Position numbers and translations under genes: made by a program. Below, in pieces: positions 10,901-21,817 of a DNA stretch of 64,000 nt; within the stretch, counting starts at the first letter, position 1; each line of letters opens with the position of its first letter. A model generated the notes under the pieces. It did not search any database. It was not told the DNA's origin and saw only the letters and a program-made list of their open reading frames with translations. This DNA comes from Cymbomonas tetramitiformis. Lineage: Eukaryota; Chlorophyta; Pyramimonadophyceae; Pyramimonadales; Pyramimonadaceae. The stretch lies in the NCBI GenBank assembly GCA_001247695.2, contig LGRX02034806.1, positions 1-64,000 of the forward strand, written 5' to 3'.

Positions 10901-11111
10901 TTTTGAGGTATTGGCAATTGACAACTGCCACTGTATCACACACTTCCTTGAGGGGGGAAGAAGGTGGATATATACATATACTTACCTCATTATTATGTAC
11001 GAATATAATACATGTATGTAAACATACCGATATACCACATATAACATATAAATCACACACACTCAGTTAGGCAATTAGCTGAAGGTATTTTTGTGCTGTG
11101 TTTTGTTTTAG
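7961..11111 (+). other. Chromovirus leader, no gene seen
   Basis: About 3.1 kb of AT-rich sequence between the LTR and the first plausible ORF. It contains CA-repeat patches (about 9400-9470). It also holds two copies of a 45-bp unit at about 10256-10302 and 10436-10481 (GTAAAAATGCTCCACGCATG, then AAAATGAAAAATGTGTG). No ORF is convincing. Confidence 0.55.
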
Positions 11112-11546
11112 ATGGTTACTATCGAAGAGGAAGAGCATGAGATTCCTGATATCAACCCAGATCATTCGACTTGGTTTTTCGACATACTCGGTTCATACGA
11201 TGCATACAGTCGGTTTAAAATCCCGAAGTGGATCGCTGGTTATGCCGATACACTAACCAGATATGACCACATAGGCTATTATGACAACATCAGTCGCATG
11301 AAGCCAGATATGAGCCGGTACAAGGATCCTGCCAATGAGCCTCAGGCACCAGAAGCAGAGTATACAGCAGACAGTCCTCCGATGGTCTTTGTAGATCCAG
11401 ATGCAGATTCAGTACCAGCACCAGCTCCACCAGCTCCACCCAGTTTGGTCCCCAAGGTGAAAATGACACCACCTAGGGAATTCAAAACAGGACAGGGCGC
11501 AGAGGTCTGGCACATCACCACGAAACGCCAAAAATCCGGACGATAA
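11112..11546 (+). CDS. Probable N-terminal gag segment of the chromovirus
   Basis: A 144-codon ORF starting ATGGTTACTATCGAAGAGG, directly after a TTTTGTTTTAG tract that resembles a splice acceptor. The protein is acidic at its start, has an aromatic-rich middle (WFFDILGSYDAYSRF), a proline-rich linker (PAPAPPAPPS), and ends with TPPREFKTGQGAEVW. That last motif resembles the start of the gypsy gag core, where a Gly-rich E-V-x-x-W-L precedes the segment that here appears only at 14375. The gag core thus seems to be cut in two by 2.8 kb. Whether that gap is an intron or an insertion is not resolved. Confidence 0.5.
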   Translation: MVTIEEEEHEIPDINPDHSTWFFDILGSYDAYSRFKIPKWIAGYADTLTRYDHIGYYDNISRMKPDMSRYKDPANEPQAPEAEYTADSPPMVFVDPDADSVPAPAPPAPPSLVPKVKMTPPREFKTGQGAEVWHITTKRQKSGR

Positions 11547-12690
11547 GGGTTTGGGTTTTCAATTTCGATGCTAGTATTGCATTTAGATTCAAAGTACATT
11601 GTGTCTAACCTATTTCGATGTTGAGGAAAACGATGGTGACCTCGAAATTTAGTGGTTCGCAGTATTTAGGGTGTTACATAAGCCTGAAATCCCCCTATAA
11701 AGCCCGAATTCATAGGGTTTGTGCGCACATGGTATTTATGACGCAAATAACGTTCAAGTGTGATGTTGGTGCAATATAACTTCAGTTTGGATATCGTCTG
11801 ACCAAACTTGATGCCTTATCTCACTAGCAAGCATGCTATATGGTGTCAGCATGACATATTTCAACTATGCAGTTAGGGTTTGCGAATAAATGGCCCATAA
11901 TAGGGATTTCGGAGTTTCGAATTCCGATGCAATCATCACATTTACATGCATGTTCTTCGATGTTCCCAACCTAATTCGATGCTGAGAAATGCAATGGTAA
12001 TGTCAGGTTTGCGTGATTCTCGATATTTAGGGCGTCGCATCACAACACACTTCGCCCATGAAGCCCAATCGTATATAGGGTCTACGTATATGTGTATGCC
12101 TGTGTGTGGTACATACATACATGTTGTATATATATTCAGAGCTGCCCATATGTGATAGTTAAACTCATTTAAACGTTCTTTGAGGAACTATGGTGCTTTG
12201 TATTGCTAACGAAACCATCTGTGATATTGGGATGGGTCATAAACTTGCCATGTTATCATGGCTCAGAGCGCGCTGTATTGGACGAAATAGCTATCTCACT
12301 TGTTTTTACAAAAAGCACGTTTAGTCATATAGAAGAGGTTCTATTCACTTTTAATACTATCATACATACCTACTCACTATTCTATTCGTTCGATTGCGGC
12401 CGTGCTACAATGCTTCGTCGCGCACTTCGATCAAGCTGTGCTGTGTTATAAGAGTGCATGCCGTGTGTGTCCTTTACAATCTCAAAACATACCCGTGTAT
12501 TCTAAACACATAACTGTGGGACAAAGTGCTATGTGTAGCATAGGAAATACAGGCGCGACACTGCCTTAAAGTTGAAGGGATGCAGATGCCTTTACAAGAG
12601 TGCTTGAGTAGTGCTCAGGGTTTTAGGGTTACGAAAATGCGGAGGGTCGGAAACCGAAGGAGCTGCACGATACCACAGCTCCTTCGGGCA
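11547..12690. other. Chromovirus interior, no gene seen
   Basis: AT-rich up to about 12580, where composition becomes GC-richer. Two loosely similar patches (TTCGATGCTAGTATTGC at about 11563 and TTCCGATGCAATCATCAC at about 11920) suggest an old internal duplication of about 360 bp. No coding sequence is supported. Confidence 0.5.
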
Positions 12691-12960
12691 GCTTGCTCGA
12701 ATCCTTTGAGTCAAAGGACTCGAGCAAGCCGGGCGTGATTGGGGTCAAGCCCAAGCTGGGGTGGCATTTGCCAAACCTCCAGACTACCACACCAAATGTG
12801 TTGATCACACCTCAACCGTACGGTCAGTGCAGTTCTGTCGGGTAGCTTTCTCGATCCCCTCACCACACATGGCGAGGGACTCGAGAAAGCTAGGCGTGAT
12901 TGGGTTTGAGCCCAAGCTGTCTTATAGTCTTCGACATCGTGCCCTACTGTGATGCCCAAG
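12691..12960. repeat. Two related long hairpins with a shared 3' motif
   Basis: 12691-12729 folds into a near-perfect hairpin (GCTTGCTCGA, TCCTTTGA, TCAAAGGA, TCGAGCAAGC). 12842-12892 folds similarly (TAGCTTTCTCGA to TCGAGAAAGCTA, inner TCCCCTC/GAGGGA). Each is followed by GGCGTGATTGGG and AGCCCAAGCTG. The two form a degenerate 160-bp tandem unit, overlapping the 3' end of the antisense ORF at 12711. Confidence 0.6.
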
Positions 12961-13844
12961 GCAGCACGCACCCGCTCTTTCACATTATATCCCAGAGCCC
13001 ACATATATCTTGGGATCGCCATACACCTCGCCGACAGAATTTTCCGGGCTGTGACCGCGTTCAGAGACTCAGGTTCAGCCAGACCGTAGTTCATGCTACC
13101 AAAGGGATGACCGGAGATCTTGGTTCCTAGGAACTTCCCTCGAGTCTCACAAAATTGGACATTGCCGCCTAGAGTGAGAACCGCAGTGCCGTACTCAACC
13201 GCCAAGGTTTCTTTCACTGTCACGCTGGCACCTGTGCTTGTGTGAGAAATTATCAAAGGTGGAACTATGACCGAAATAGAGCCATTTTTGTTTGTGATGG
13301 CGTTAGAAACTGCGAGGCCATTATCTAAAACCGCCAGATCCAGTAAAACTTCATTGGTCCGTAGCTCCCAGACCGTGCGAACGGTTTGAACGCGAGGATT
13401 TTTTCCACCTTTAGTGGTGCTATTTATCCTTCTCGACTCGAGCCACTCACTAAACATGTAGTTGAAAACGGAGCGCGGCCACGTCTTGTTGACATAGGTT
13501 AGACCCCACACCGCGACACCTCTAGCATTGCGAATTCTCTTAAACATACTTCTGCGGAGGTCATTGATAAATAGCATCATATCCGTTGGGCAAACCGACA
13601 AAATATTTCAAGACAATACGTTCCCAGGGCAAATGCCGTGATTTTCAAGCAGTTTGCTTCGAGAGGGTAAGCGTATACCACAGGAAGGGCAAAACCGCTG
13701 CCCCCCTCGACGTTCTCGCCAGCTCGGCGAAAACTCGAAAACGGGACCTGCATAACGTTTCCAGAGCGCCTTCAAAGTAGGTTTTTCATGAAATATGTAT
13801 AATAACAAAGTGTTGTGAGCAGTCAGAGGTCCGATGGGTCGCAA
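12711..13844 (-). pseudogene. Antisense ORF with a zinc-finger-like start and one in-frame TGA
   Basis: On the minus strand, a single frame of 378 codons runs from an ATG at 13844 to 12711, interrupted only by a TGA at about 13608-13610. The first segment contains FCPSCG, RSKLLENHGIC: two Cys pairs and a His, resembling a small zinc finger. The long second segment has a Trp/Phe-rich region (SVFNYMFSEWLESRR) and a mixed beta-like stretch, with no family I recognise. It lies antisense between the two gag parts of the chromovirus, in DNA richer in GC than the flanks. It may be a captured gene fragment, an element-borne antisense gene with a nonsense mutation, or, less likely, TGA readthrough. 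Confidence 0.4.
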
Positions 13845-14374
13845 ACGCTCGGATGCGGGGTGAAACCCAAACCAAGATTCACAGAGGTTTTACTCGGTAA
13901 ATAGGAACTGACGCCCCCTCGTGAAATAACGTGAATTCCTTTTTCGCAAGAGTACCGTTGAAAAATCCCTTACATACGTTTCTAGATAACACTAAAAAAA
14001 ATCGTTTAAAAGAAAGTCGAACCGTTCTAAGGCCCTAAATCAATAATGGTGTGTTTTCCCGCAAGGACGGGTTAGGGTGCAAAGTGCGTATCCGACACGA
14101 AAACTGAAAGTCGGAACGACGGAAACGGATATATCGTTGCAGATAAGAAACCTCTTGCCTTGAGCAGCACGGGGAGTACTAACAGGCATGTTTAAAAATA
14201 TAATTGCAGTTGGAAATGCTCTGTTTTATTTTCTATCGCGAGAAATAAGCGATTTGGCCGTCTGTGGTGGGATCACTGAAAACAGCGTAACAATCACTTC
14301 TCGGAACGACAAACTAACTGTCTCGGTAAACGATTTATCGTCCGGAGCGCGTAGCGCGCCCGCGGTGATGTGGG

Positions 14375-15381
14375 TTGGATACAGTGGACAGATATTTCCA
14401 GTTCACTTATCCAGGTGTCAATGATAAGGATTTGATCACAGTGTTTCTTACTCTCATACAGAATAATGATAGACACTATTTTCAGGTCTTGGCAAAACAG
14501 CCATATACCACTTATGAGATGGTCAGACAGACATTCCTCAGACAATTTGGTAATCCTCATAAGAGATCAGTTGCCAAGAAACACCTAATGGCACTGACTC
14601 AAGGAACCCAAACCTTTGCAGATTATTTGCGCACATTTACATCACTGGCTTCTTTAGCAGCAGTTGATTTAAATGATGTGCTGATAAAGGACAGATTCGT
14701 CACCAGTATGGATTCTGATCTCCGCAGACAGTTCCAGCTCAGATACCTGACAGAAGAGCAGAGGAACAATCTGTCGTGGCAAGAAACCACACAGGTACAG
14801 TATTGCTTGATTTGAACTACGTCATTCACTCAAAGCAATCAGAAACCCTTCATTATCGGGGTCAGAAGGAGCAGTCATCTGGAGGTCCAGCCAAGAAGGA
14901 TAAGGACAGAGGACGTGGCCAGAAGCCATATGACAGATCCAACAGAAATCGGAATTGGAATCAGAGTGGCAGCCAGAACTCCAATCAGAATCGGAACAAG
15001 GGAAAAGGTGGTAAAGGCAAGGGCAAAGGAAAAGGAAAAGGAAAATCACAGAATGATAAGACTTGCCATCGTTGTGGTCGTCCTGGTCACATCGAGAAGG
15101 ATTGTTGGGCCACCAAGACCGATGATGGAAAACAGATCAAGGGAAAGCCACCAGCTCAGAATCCTTTTCCGAATCAGAGACAGCAGCCGCAGAATCAGGG
15201 TGCTAAGGATGGGTCTGGCAAACTCATCAATACGATCAACACCTTGGTCAAGGAAATGAAAAGTCAACACAGCATCAATGCAGCAGTTGCAACTCCAGAT
15301 CCAGTTCCATCAGCTCCAGCTCCTCAGGGAAACTCTCAGGGTACTGCACAGGTACCGGTGTTAAGAGCACCCCGAGGGTAG
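14375..15381 (+). CDS. Chromovirus gag: capsid core and CCHC nucleocapsid
   Basis: The structural protein that packages the element RNA. The core reads through VDRYFQFTYPGVNDKD and YEMVRQTFLRQFGNPHKR, typical of Ty3/gypsy gag. A Lys/Gly-rich stretch and the zinc knuckle CHRCGRPGHIEKDC (about 15064-15105) follow. The core (14375-14815) and the knuckle part (to 15381) lie in different frames. They would join in frame if 14795-14835 (41 nt) or 14795-14865 (71 nt) were spliced, both starting with an AG|GTACAG donor; a simple frameshift mutation is the alternative. The N-terminus is not contiguous (see 11112). The pol frame overlaps from 15207, in the -1 frame. Confidence 0.75.
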
Positions 15382-15500
15382 ATCAGCCTGAAGATGCCAC
15401 TGAAGCAAGTGGCCGGGTTGAGAGTATCTCAGAAGAAGTCCTTTCCAGTCTGACATTACAGTTTCAGCAGACGGACAATCCCTCAGAGCACATCGCACAG

Positions 15501-18500
15501 ATGCAGTCTCAAACAGCACAGCTGAAATCACAGAAGAAGCTGTTGTTGTATAAAGGGAAAGTTTATGGACAGAGTACTCACATTTTGGTAGATCCAGGAG
15601 CCACATCGTCTTTCATCGACAGACAGTTCGCTGCTCAGCTTGGTATAGCTCCCACAGATTCTTCATCATTTTCAGTGGGATTGGCTGGAGGAAGCCAACT
15701 ACCATGCACATCCTATCTTCCCAAGGCTACATTTTCTCTGGGCAAGTATAAGGATGCAGAAGATTTCTACATCATTGACATGAAACCATTCACTGTCATT
15801 CTGGGCCAAGATTGGTTGGAGAGGAGGAATCCACACATTGACTTTCAGACCAAAAATCTGACGATCACTAGGAAGCATTCATCAGGCTCCAGTATTCGCA
15901 CAGTATTGTCCAGAGTTGAGCAGACTCCAGACTCAGATGACCTTCCTGAAATGGAATTGGTCAGCGCTACCACCATGAGAAAGCATCTTCGTCGCATTCG
16001 ATCCATTGGTTCGGCTGAAGAAGCCGTAGCTTATCTCTTCTTTCTCTCAGAGGTCGACGGTGAACTGGTCTTTGCAGCATCAGACTCAGACACCACTATG
16101 GAAGACCCCGAGGTCACAGCAGCACGTGATCAAGTGAGAGAAGACTTTTCAGACATATTCCAGGAGGATCTTCCAGCTGGTCATAGGCCAGAACGGTTTG
16201 AAGGTGGTTATCATCGAATCAACATTGAACCTGGGCATAAGCCACCATCACAGCCAGTACGTACCATTCCAGTACCCATGATGGAGGAGCTCAAACGGCA
16301 AATCATTAAATATGTCGAGTTGGGTATCCTTCGTCCATCATCATCACCATATGGGTGCCCAATCATCTTCGCTCCTAAGCCAGGGGGAAAGTGGAGGATG
16401 TGTTGCGATTATCGTGCCCTTAACGATATCACCATAAAGGACACATATCCGTTGCCACCCCATGATACCCTTCTTGAACAGCTTAAGGGAGCACGCTGGT
16501 TCAGTAGATTTGATTTCAACCAGTTCTTCCACCAAATCCCCATTCATCCAGACGACATTCATAAAACTGCTATTCGCACCAGATACGGTTCTTATGAATG
16601 GACAGTTATGCCTTTCGGATTGACCAATGCTCCTGCAACAGCACTTCGTGTAGGAAACCGGGCATTCTTTGACTTCATCGACCAGTTCCTTGTCATATTC
16701 ATGGACGACACTATTGTATACAGTCCAGATTTTGACAGCCATGTGAAGCATGTTCGACAGTTCCTCCAGCGTTGCAGAGATCACCAGTTCTACATCAGGC
16801 CTTCCAAGGTGGAGTTGTTCGTCAGATCTATAGACTTTATCGGACATCACATCTCTGAAGCAGGCCTATCCATCATCGAAGACAGAATCCGAGCAGTCAT
16901 GGCAATTCAGCCTCCAGTGTCTTATGGTCCTACCGTTGGAAAGCAGCCTCTACGCCGTATGGCTAAAGATGGCAAGTCATCCCTTCGGTCATTCTTGGGC
17001 ATGGTCGGTCAATTTAGGAGATTCATACCAAAGTTCTCCAAAGTTGCCGAGCCGCTCAATCGTCTCCTTAAAGATAATGCAGAGTTTGTCTGGGAAACTG
17101 AGCAGCAGCAGGCATTTGATAACCTCAAAAGTGCCATCTGTAACGCTCCAGTATTGCAGCTTCCAGATCAGAAACTGCCATCTATTATGGAGGTCGATGG
17201 ATCAGGCACACACGTTGGTCAAGTAATACTCCAGGATCAAGGAAAAGGTATGAAGCCATGTGGTTATCACAGCGTCACTCTATCCGATACACAGAGACGT
17301 TGGCCTATTCCTGAGATCGAGCTATTTGCCATTGTGGAAGGCTTCCGATTCTTTCGCCACATCTTGTTGGGAGCTCCTGAGACTATTGTACGCTCAGATC
17401 ATCAGCCACTGGTTTATTTCCAGACCAAATCCACACTGAGCCCCAAACAGGCACGGTGGTTGGATGAGCTCTCCGAATACAACTTCCGTATAGAGCACAT
17501 TGCTGGCGAGAAGAATAAGGTTGCAGACGCACTCACGCGTATCTCTGCACTTTTTGAACTCACTGATTGTCTTCATCATATGGACATCAGCGAGGTCATT
17601 CCATCTGCAGATCCTACATTCATTGCTCTTATATCTTCTTCATCAGCTCATCAGCTACACGACATCATTATATCCGAGTATGATCGTGACACATTTGCAC
17701 AGACTATTTTGGCTAAGCTGACATCATCGACTTCGTCACAGTCAGTCAGCAGCTACAGCTTCGAGCTCATTCAGGGGTTGATCTATCGTAAGACCATATA
17801 TGGCAGACAGCTGTACATTCCACCAACAGCTAAAGTCCCCACAGATGACGGTGAGATCACACAACTTCGCCACATTCTTCTTCATGAGTGCCACTCAGCC
17901 ACTATTTCTGGTCATGTAGGCAAAAATCGCATGCTTCATCTTCTGCGTAGCCGGTATTATTGGCCAGGAATGACAACGGCAGCCATCAAGTACATTCGGG
18001 AGTGCCCCGTTTGTCAGCGCCAGAAAACGAGGCGACACAAGCCTTATGGTCAGGCACATATACGATATTCCGTGCCTAAGACAAAATGGCTAGATGTATC
18101 TCTTGATTGGATCACTGACCTGCCTATCACCACTAATGGGCACGACAGTATATTTGTGGTAATGTGCCAATTTTCTCATCGCTGTCATCTCATCCCCTTC
18201 AGCATGACCTGGACAGCTCAGCATACTGCTTCTATCTATATGCAGCATATCTTCAAGCTCCACGGTCTTCCGAGGAACATCATCTCAGATCGAGACCCCA
18301 GATTCACCTCTACATTCTGGCAGACACTGTGGAAATCTACTGGTACGAGATTGTCCATGACGTCATCACACCATCCACAGTCGAATGCTGCCAATGAGAG
18401 GAGCCATGCCTTCATCGAGGATATCCTCAGGTACTTTTCAAATTGTTGATTCATGATTCGATTTCACCATCCTCTGGTTTATAAACTGATTAGATGATAT

Positions 18501-19099
18501 TTTTCTTCCTCAGGTGTTGTTGCAATGATACTTCAGCCAATTCGTGGGAGGACAAGTTGCCTCTGGTGGAGTTTGCAATTAACAATACCGTTTCTGCATC
18601 AACTGGTTATTCACCATTTTATCTCGACTCGATGGCGCAACCACTTTCGCCTCATGACCTGGTTATCACTATTCCGCCAGAAGCTCCTGTTCCAATACAA
18701 AGAGCTATTCGAGATCATTTTAACCAGTACTCGGCTGTTCATGCCAACGCGGTAGACAACATTTTCCGAGCAGCAGAAGTTAGCCAAGCCAGATTCAATA
18801 AGACTCACATGCTTAAGCAGTTTGCAGTTGGGCAGAAAGTTCTTTTACGGACCGAGTTTATTCAATGGACTGGTTTGACAGAGGCAGGCAGACACTTTAA
18901 GCAGCCATATATTGGGCCATTCACCATCTCCAAAGTGCTTAGCCATGGACGTGCATACGAGTTAGATTTCGGAAATCTTGATATCCGTATTCATCCGGTA
19001 CAGCCTGTTTCCAGATTAGAGCTGTACAATGACTCGATCCAAGCACCTTCCTTTGCCTCTGCCACAGATGATCACCGAAGAAGGGCAACCACTGTTTGA
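15501..19099 (+). CDS. Chromovirus pol: protease, RT, RNase H, integrase
   Basis: The open frame runs from 15207 and overlaps gag by about 175 nt in the -1 frame, so pol is probably made by frameshifting. The first ATG is at 15501. Order along the protein: aspartic protease (LVDPGATSSFID, residues about 31-42); reverse transcriptase (FDFNQFFHQIPI, VMPFGLTNAPA, and FMDD in place of YxDD); RNase H (Asp in MEVDGSG, Glu in EIELFAIVEG, Asp in VRSDHQPL); and integrase. The integrase shows a His/Cys zinc region (GHVGKNRMLHLLRSRYYWPG, CPVCQRQ), Asp in LDWITDLP, Asp in SDRDPRF and Glu in NERSHAF. The exon ends at 18430; after an 83-bp intron the frame continues from 18514 (CCNDTSANSWEDKLPLVEFA) to a stop at 19099. 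Spliced length is about 1,171 residues from the ATG. Without splicing, a TGA at 18447 truncates integrase. Confidence 0.92.
18431..18513 (+). other. 83-bp spliceosomal intron inside pol
   Basis: Donor CAG|GTACTT and acceptor TTTTTCTTCCTCAG|GTG, with a good polypyrimidine tract. Removing exactly 83 nt (not a multiple of 3) joins the integrase frame at the expected place, EDILR followed by CCCNDTSANSWEDKLPLVEF. The 9-bp sequence TCCTCAGGT occurs at both boundaries (18424-18432 and 18507-18515). Confidence 0.85.
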
Positions 19100-19247
19100 G
19101 ATATCACATATACTCTCGGATAAGTTCACTAGAGGTGTCAAATACTATTTAGTGCGATATGCAGGCTACGGCCCTGAGCATGACACCTGGGTCAAAGCCA
19201 CAGAGCTGACCAATGCAGCAGACATTATAGCTGCCTATGAAGGCTAA
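19029..19247 (+). CDS. Chromodomain of the chromovirus integrase, out of frame
   Basis: Residues about 22-72 form a chromodomain: FEISHILSDKF, then YYLVRYAGYG, then HDTWVKATEL with the conserved aromatic residues, ending AAYEG and a stop. In chromoviruses this domain is fused to the integrase C-terminus and directs integration to marked chromatin. Here its frame is +1 relative to the integrase frame, which stops at 19099, so the fusion needs a frameshift, a small missed intron (CTCTGCCACAG at about 19062 looks like an acceptor), or has been lost by an indel. Confidence 0.85.
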   Translation: MTRSKHLPLPLPQMITEEGQPLFEISHILSDKFTRGVKYYLVRYAGYGPEHDTWVKATELTNAADIIAAYEG

Positions 19248-20182
19248 ACATTTTTTAAAGCCTCGTGCCCTTACTTCTTGTAATATATACTAATACATGT
19301 CGATCATCTATATAACCTTGCTCTTAATGTTTTATCATTATGTTGCATAGAAGCGGGAAATTGATCCTTCCTTGCTAAAGGTGTAGTGAGCCTTGTTCAA
19401 AATCATACCCTTGCACAGATACGCACACATGCGAGATATCATATCTGTGGATAAATAAAAACTGCTAATGCTACCTTTGCCAGCCGTGGTTTGTCATCGG
19501 ACTTTTGGCCAATCATCCGCAGCTACCGGAGATTGAGGTAGACGGAGTTGTGATCCTGAGTTGTGCTTGACAAACATAACTAAACAAATTTCACATTAGT
19601 ACGTGGCGAATCCATTCTCACTCATCGCGATAGATGTTCGTCAAAGCGCGCGTACTGGACCGAAAAAAAAGGAGTTTGGCAGGCGGGTGAGGATTTAAAG
19701 TGGACTTATAAAGACCCTCCGATATCTCGTAAGCAGGGCCTCCTCCGCTGCATTAAAAGGAAGCCATTTCGAAATATTCGAAAGGGGCTCTCCATAGTAT
19801 TCCTGTGAACTTCGGGGGAGTAAGCTCTCTGAAGGGAGGAAGAGGTGGATGCATTATAGCCGAGAATCGTTCGTTAAATCGTCAATCATCGAGTGTCGAC
19901 GGCAAGCGCAAATATCTATCCGTAACGTAAACCTCGGAAGATACCTTGAAACGTCACTCTGAAATACGATACGCAATTCATGGGGGCTACATCCTAAGAA
20001 CTGTAGGGCTAAATGCCTAAGGTGAGGGACTAAAGTGGACTCAGTTCCCCCCAATAACCTAAAAACACCATGAGGGACGCCTCAAATCGGTGTAAGAAGA
20101 CTGGTACCAGCAAGAAGCGACAACAACAAAGACATCATAGACATATACAAAGGTATGCCCGTTGTGAGGTCACAACTCTTTT
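19248..20182 (+). other. Chromovirus 3' untranslated region
   Basis: No gene is seen between the chromodomain stop and the polypurine tract. GC-richer, hairpin-poor sequence with no recognisable ORF. Confidence 0.6.
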
Positions 20183-20195
20183 AAGAGGGGAGATC
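20183..20195 (+). promoter_or_regulatory. Polypurine tract of the chromovirus
   Basis: AAGAGGGGAGATC lies directly before the 3' LTR start TGTCAGGG at 20196. It is the expected plus-strand priming site and helps fix the LTR boundary. Confidence 0.75.
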
Positions 20196-20330
20196 TGTCA
20201 GGGTCATGACCGATGACATATGTGTCATACATGTCATACGTGTCATACCTGTCAGACATGTCATACCATGTCATGTCATGTCATGTCGGTCATGTCATAT
20301 ATTATTATGACAGTCGGTCGCGTCATATAT

Positions 20331-20589
20331 TACTGGAATATCCCGGTTCAAGATATCAGACAGTCAGTGAACCAATATAGATAAACTCTCATAAGAAATA
20401 AACCCTAAGCTAGATATACCCGGAACGGTCACGGAGTCGGAACGGTCTCGAGTCTAGCTACCTGTGACACTCGGTGTGTCACAGCACAGGCTTACGGATC
20501 AGTCACGGTCCAGTGTTGGCTACCTAGGAATCTGTCATAGGGGCCTGCACCGGGACTCCCGGTCAGGGCTGCCTATACAGATTTCAGCA
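20331..20589 (-). repeat. Left LTR (3' LTR) of the gag-only element
   Basis: 259 bp, TACTGGAATATCCCGG to GATTTCAGCA on the plus strand. It differs from 24612-24870 at one site (CACAGG versus CACGGG). Diverged relative at 2904-3158. Confidence 0.9.
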
Positions 20590-20914
20590 CACCACCCCAG
20601 CACTGTGGGTGGTGACTGACAGGTAAGTCAGATAAGACAAGATAAGTTAGGGTAGGAGCTAGGGTGACAAACCTAACTGCTAATCCAACTGTGCCATTCT
20701 GATACACAAATTGAAACCCTCTAGCCGGCACAAGTGCAGAAATATACAGGTACTCAGGTCCTGCTAAACTACTGAAAAGCACTGTGGCAGCAAACCAGAT
20801 TGAAGATTGTAGATGTCAAAGTAAAGCATAAACCAAATTGAAGACCACGTTGAGGTCAAAGCACATCTCAGTACACCACCAGAAAGTGGTGCACTGCTAG
20901 AGCCAGAAGTAAAG

Positions 20915-21817
20915 CTACTCGGGGTCAAAGTCCAGAGGAGCACCGTCACCACAATGTCCACGGTAGTAGCTTGCAGCACTGCTCTCCAGTGGGCCAGGCG
21001 GCCGGTGAACCACCGTCGCAGCACCCAGGGAGTGCAGTACTGCATCCAGAGTGACGGGGCCCAGCTCGGATATACCGGGGTAGATGCATAAGTCTCCCCT
21101 GCACAACACAGGCTGCGGTGCAGCCCGACCCGATACCTGTACAGAGTCGATGTCATTGGCCGCCGTGTAGGCGGCAGCTCCCACTCCCATGATCGAGATC
21201 AAAAGAAAGAGAGAGACAAAGTAATGAAATCCCCACGGGCCCGCGTGTGCGGGGAAGCCCCATGGCGGCTTGCCACAACCGTAGGTGCGGGATGCACCAC
21301 CAGACTGAGGCACGTGGGTCGCGGACTCCGACGCATGATTTGCCGAAATGGCCGGAGTCCGCGGCTTCACGATGAAGCTGCCGTCGGCGAGGTCCTCGTA
21401 ATCGTCCGTGTCGTAACCCGTGAGGTCAACCTGCCCGATGGCGGCGTGGTTCACGGTCTGAACGAACCCAGCGAACTCACCGTCCGCGTCCGCTGTGGTG
21501 GTTACCCGCGCCGATTGCAGTGGCGCGGGTTTCACATCCTTCCCCTGCGAGACAGGCATAGCAGGGGCCGGCACGGCGGATGCCGATGCCGCCGCACCAC
21601 CTGCCGGAACCTGCTCCTCCGGCGTTGTCCCCGCTGCGGCGGGTCCACACACCAGAGCCGAAGCCTGCTGCCAGTGTCGACACTGGTACCGGTTCAGGAT
21701 CGGATTCGGATCCGGTACGCACGGACCCCCACGGTCCCATCCCCGACGGTACGATTTTTTGGACGGGCTCATCGTGTACCGGAACTGACGGACCCAAATA
21801 ATACGCGGTCTCACCAC
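20915..21817 (-). CDS. Second ORF of the gag-only element, putative membrane protein
   Basis: An ORF of 300 codons downstream of gag on the same strand. The N-terminal half is low-complexity (Ala/Pro/Thr rich) and overlaps degenerate repeats, so the true start may be internal. Residues about 200-225 form a convincing hydrophobic helix (FHYFVSLFLLISIMGVGAAA). An 80-residue C-terminal part follows with a Cys pair (VLCRGDLC) and a further Cys near the end, ending FDPE before the stop. This layout fits a single-pass membrane protein. It has no match I recognise and I cannot call it envelope-like. An overlapping plus-strand ORF (21224-21844) looks like a shadow. Confidence 0.4.
   Translation of the reverse strand: MVRPRIIWVRQFRYTMSPSKKSYRRGWDRGGPCVPDPNPILNRYQCRHWQQASALVCGPAAAGTTPEEQVPAGGAAASASAVPAPAMPVSQGKDVKPAPLQSARVTTTADADGEFAGFVQTVNHAAIGQVDLTGYDTDDYEDLADGSFIVKPRTPAISANHASESATHVPQSGGASRTYGCGKPPWGFPAHAGPWGFHYFVSLFLLISIMGVGAAAYTAANDIDSVQVSGRAAPQPVLCRGDLCIYPGISELGPVTLDAVLHSLGAATVVHRPPGPLESSAASYYRGHCGDGAPLDFDPE

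Noticed and set aside
16344..16850. 168-codon minus-strand ORF
   Set aside because: Antisense to the reverse transcriptase domain, with no independent support.
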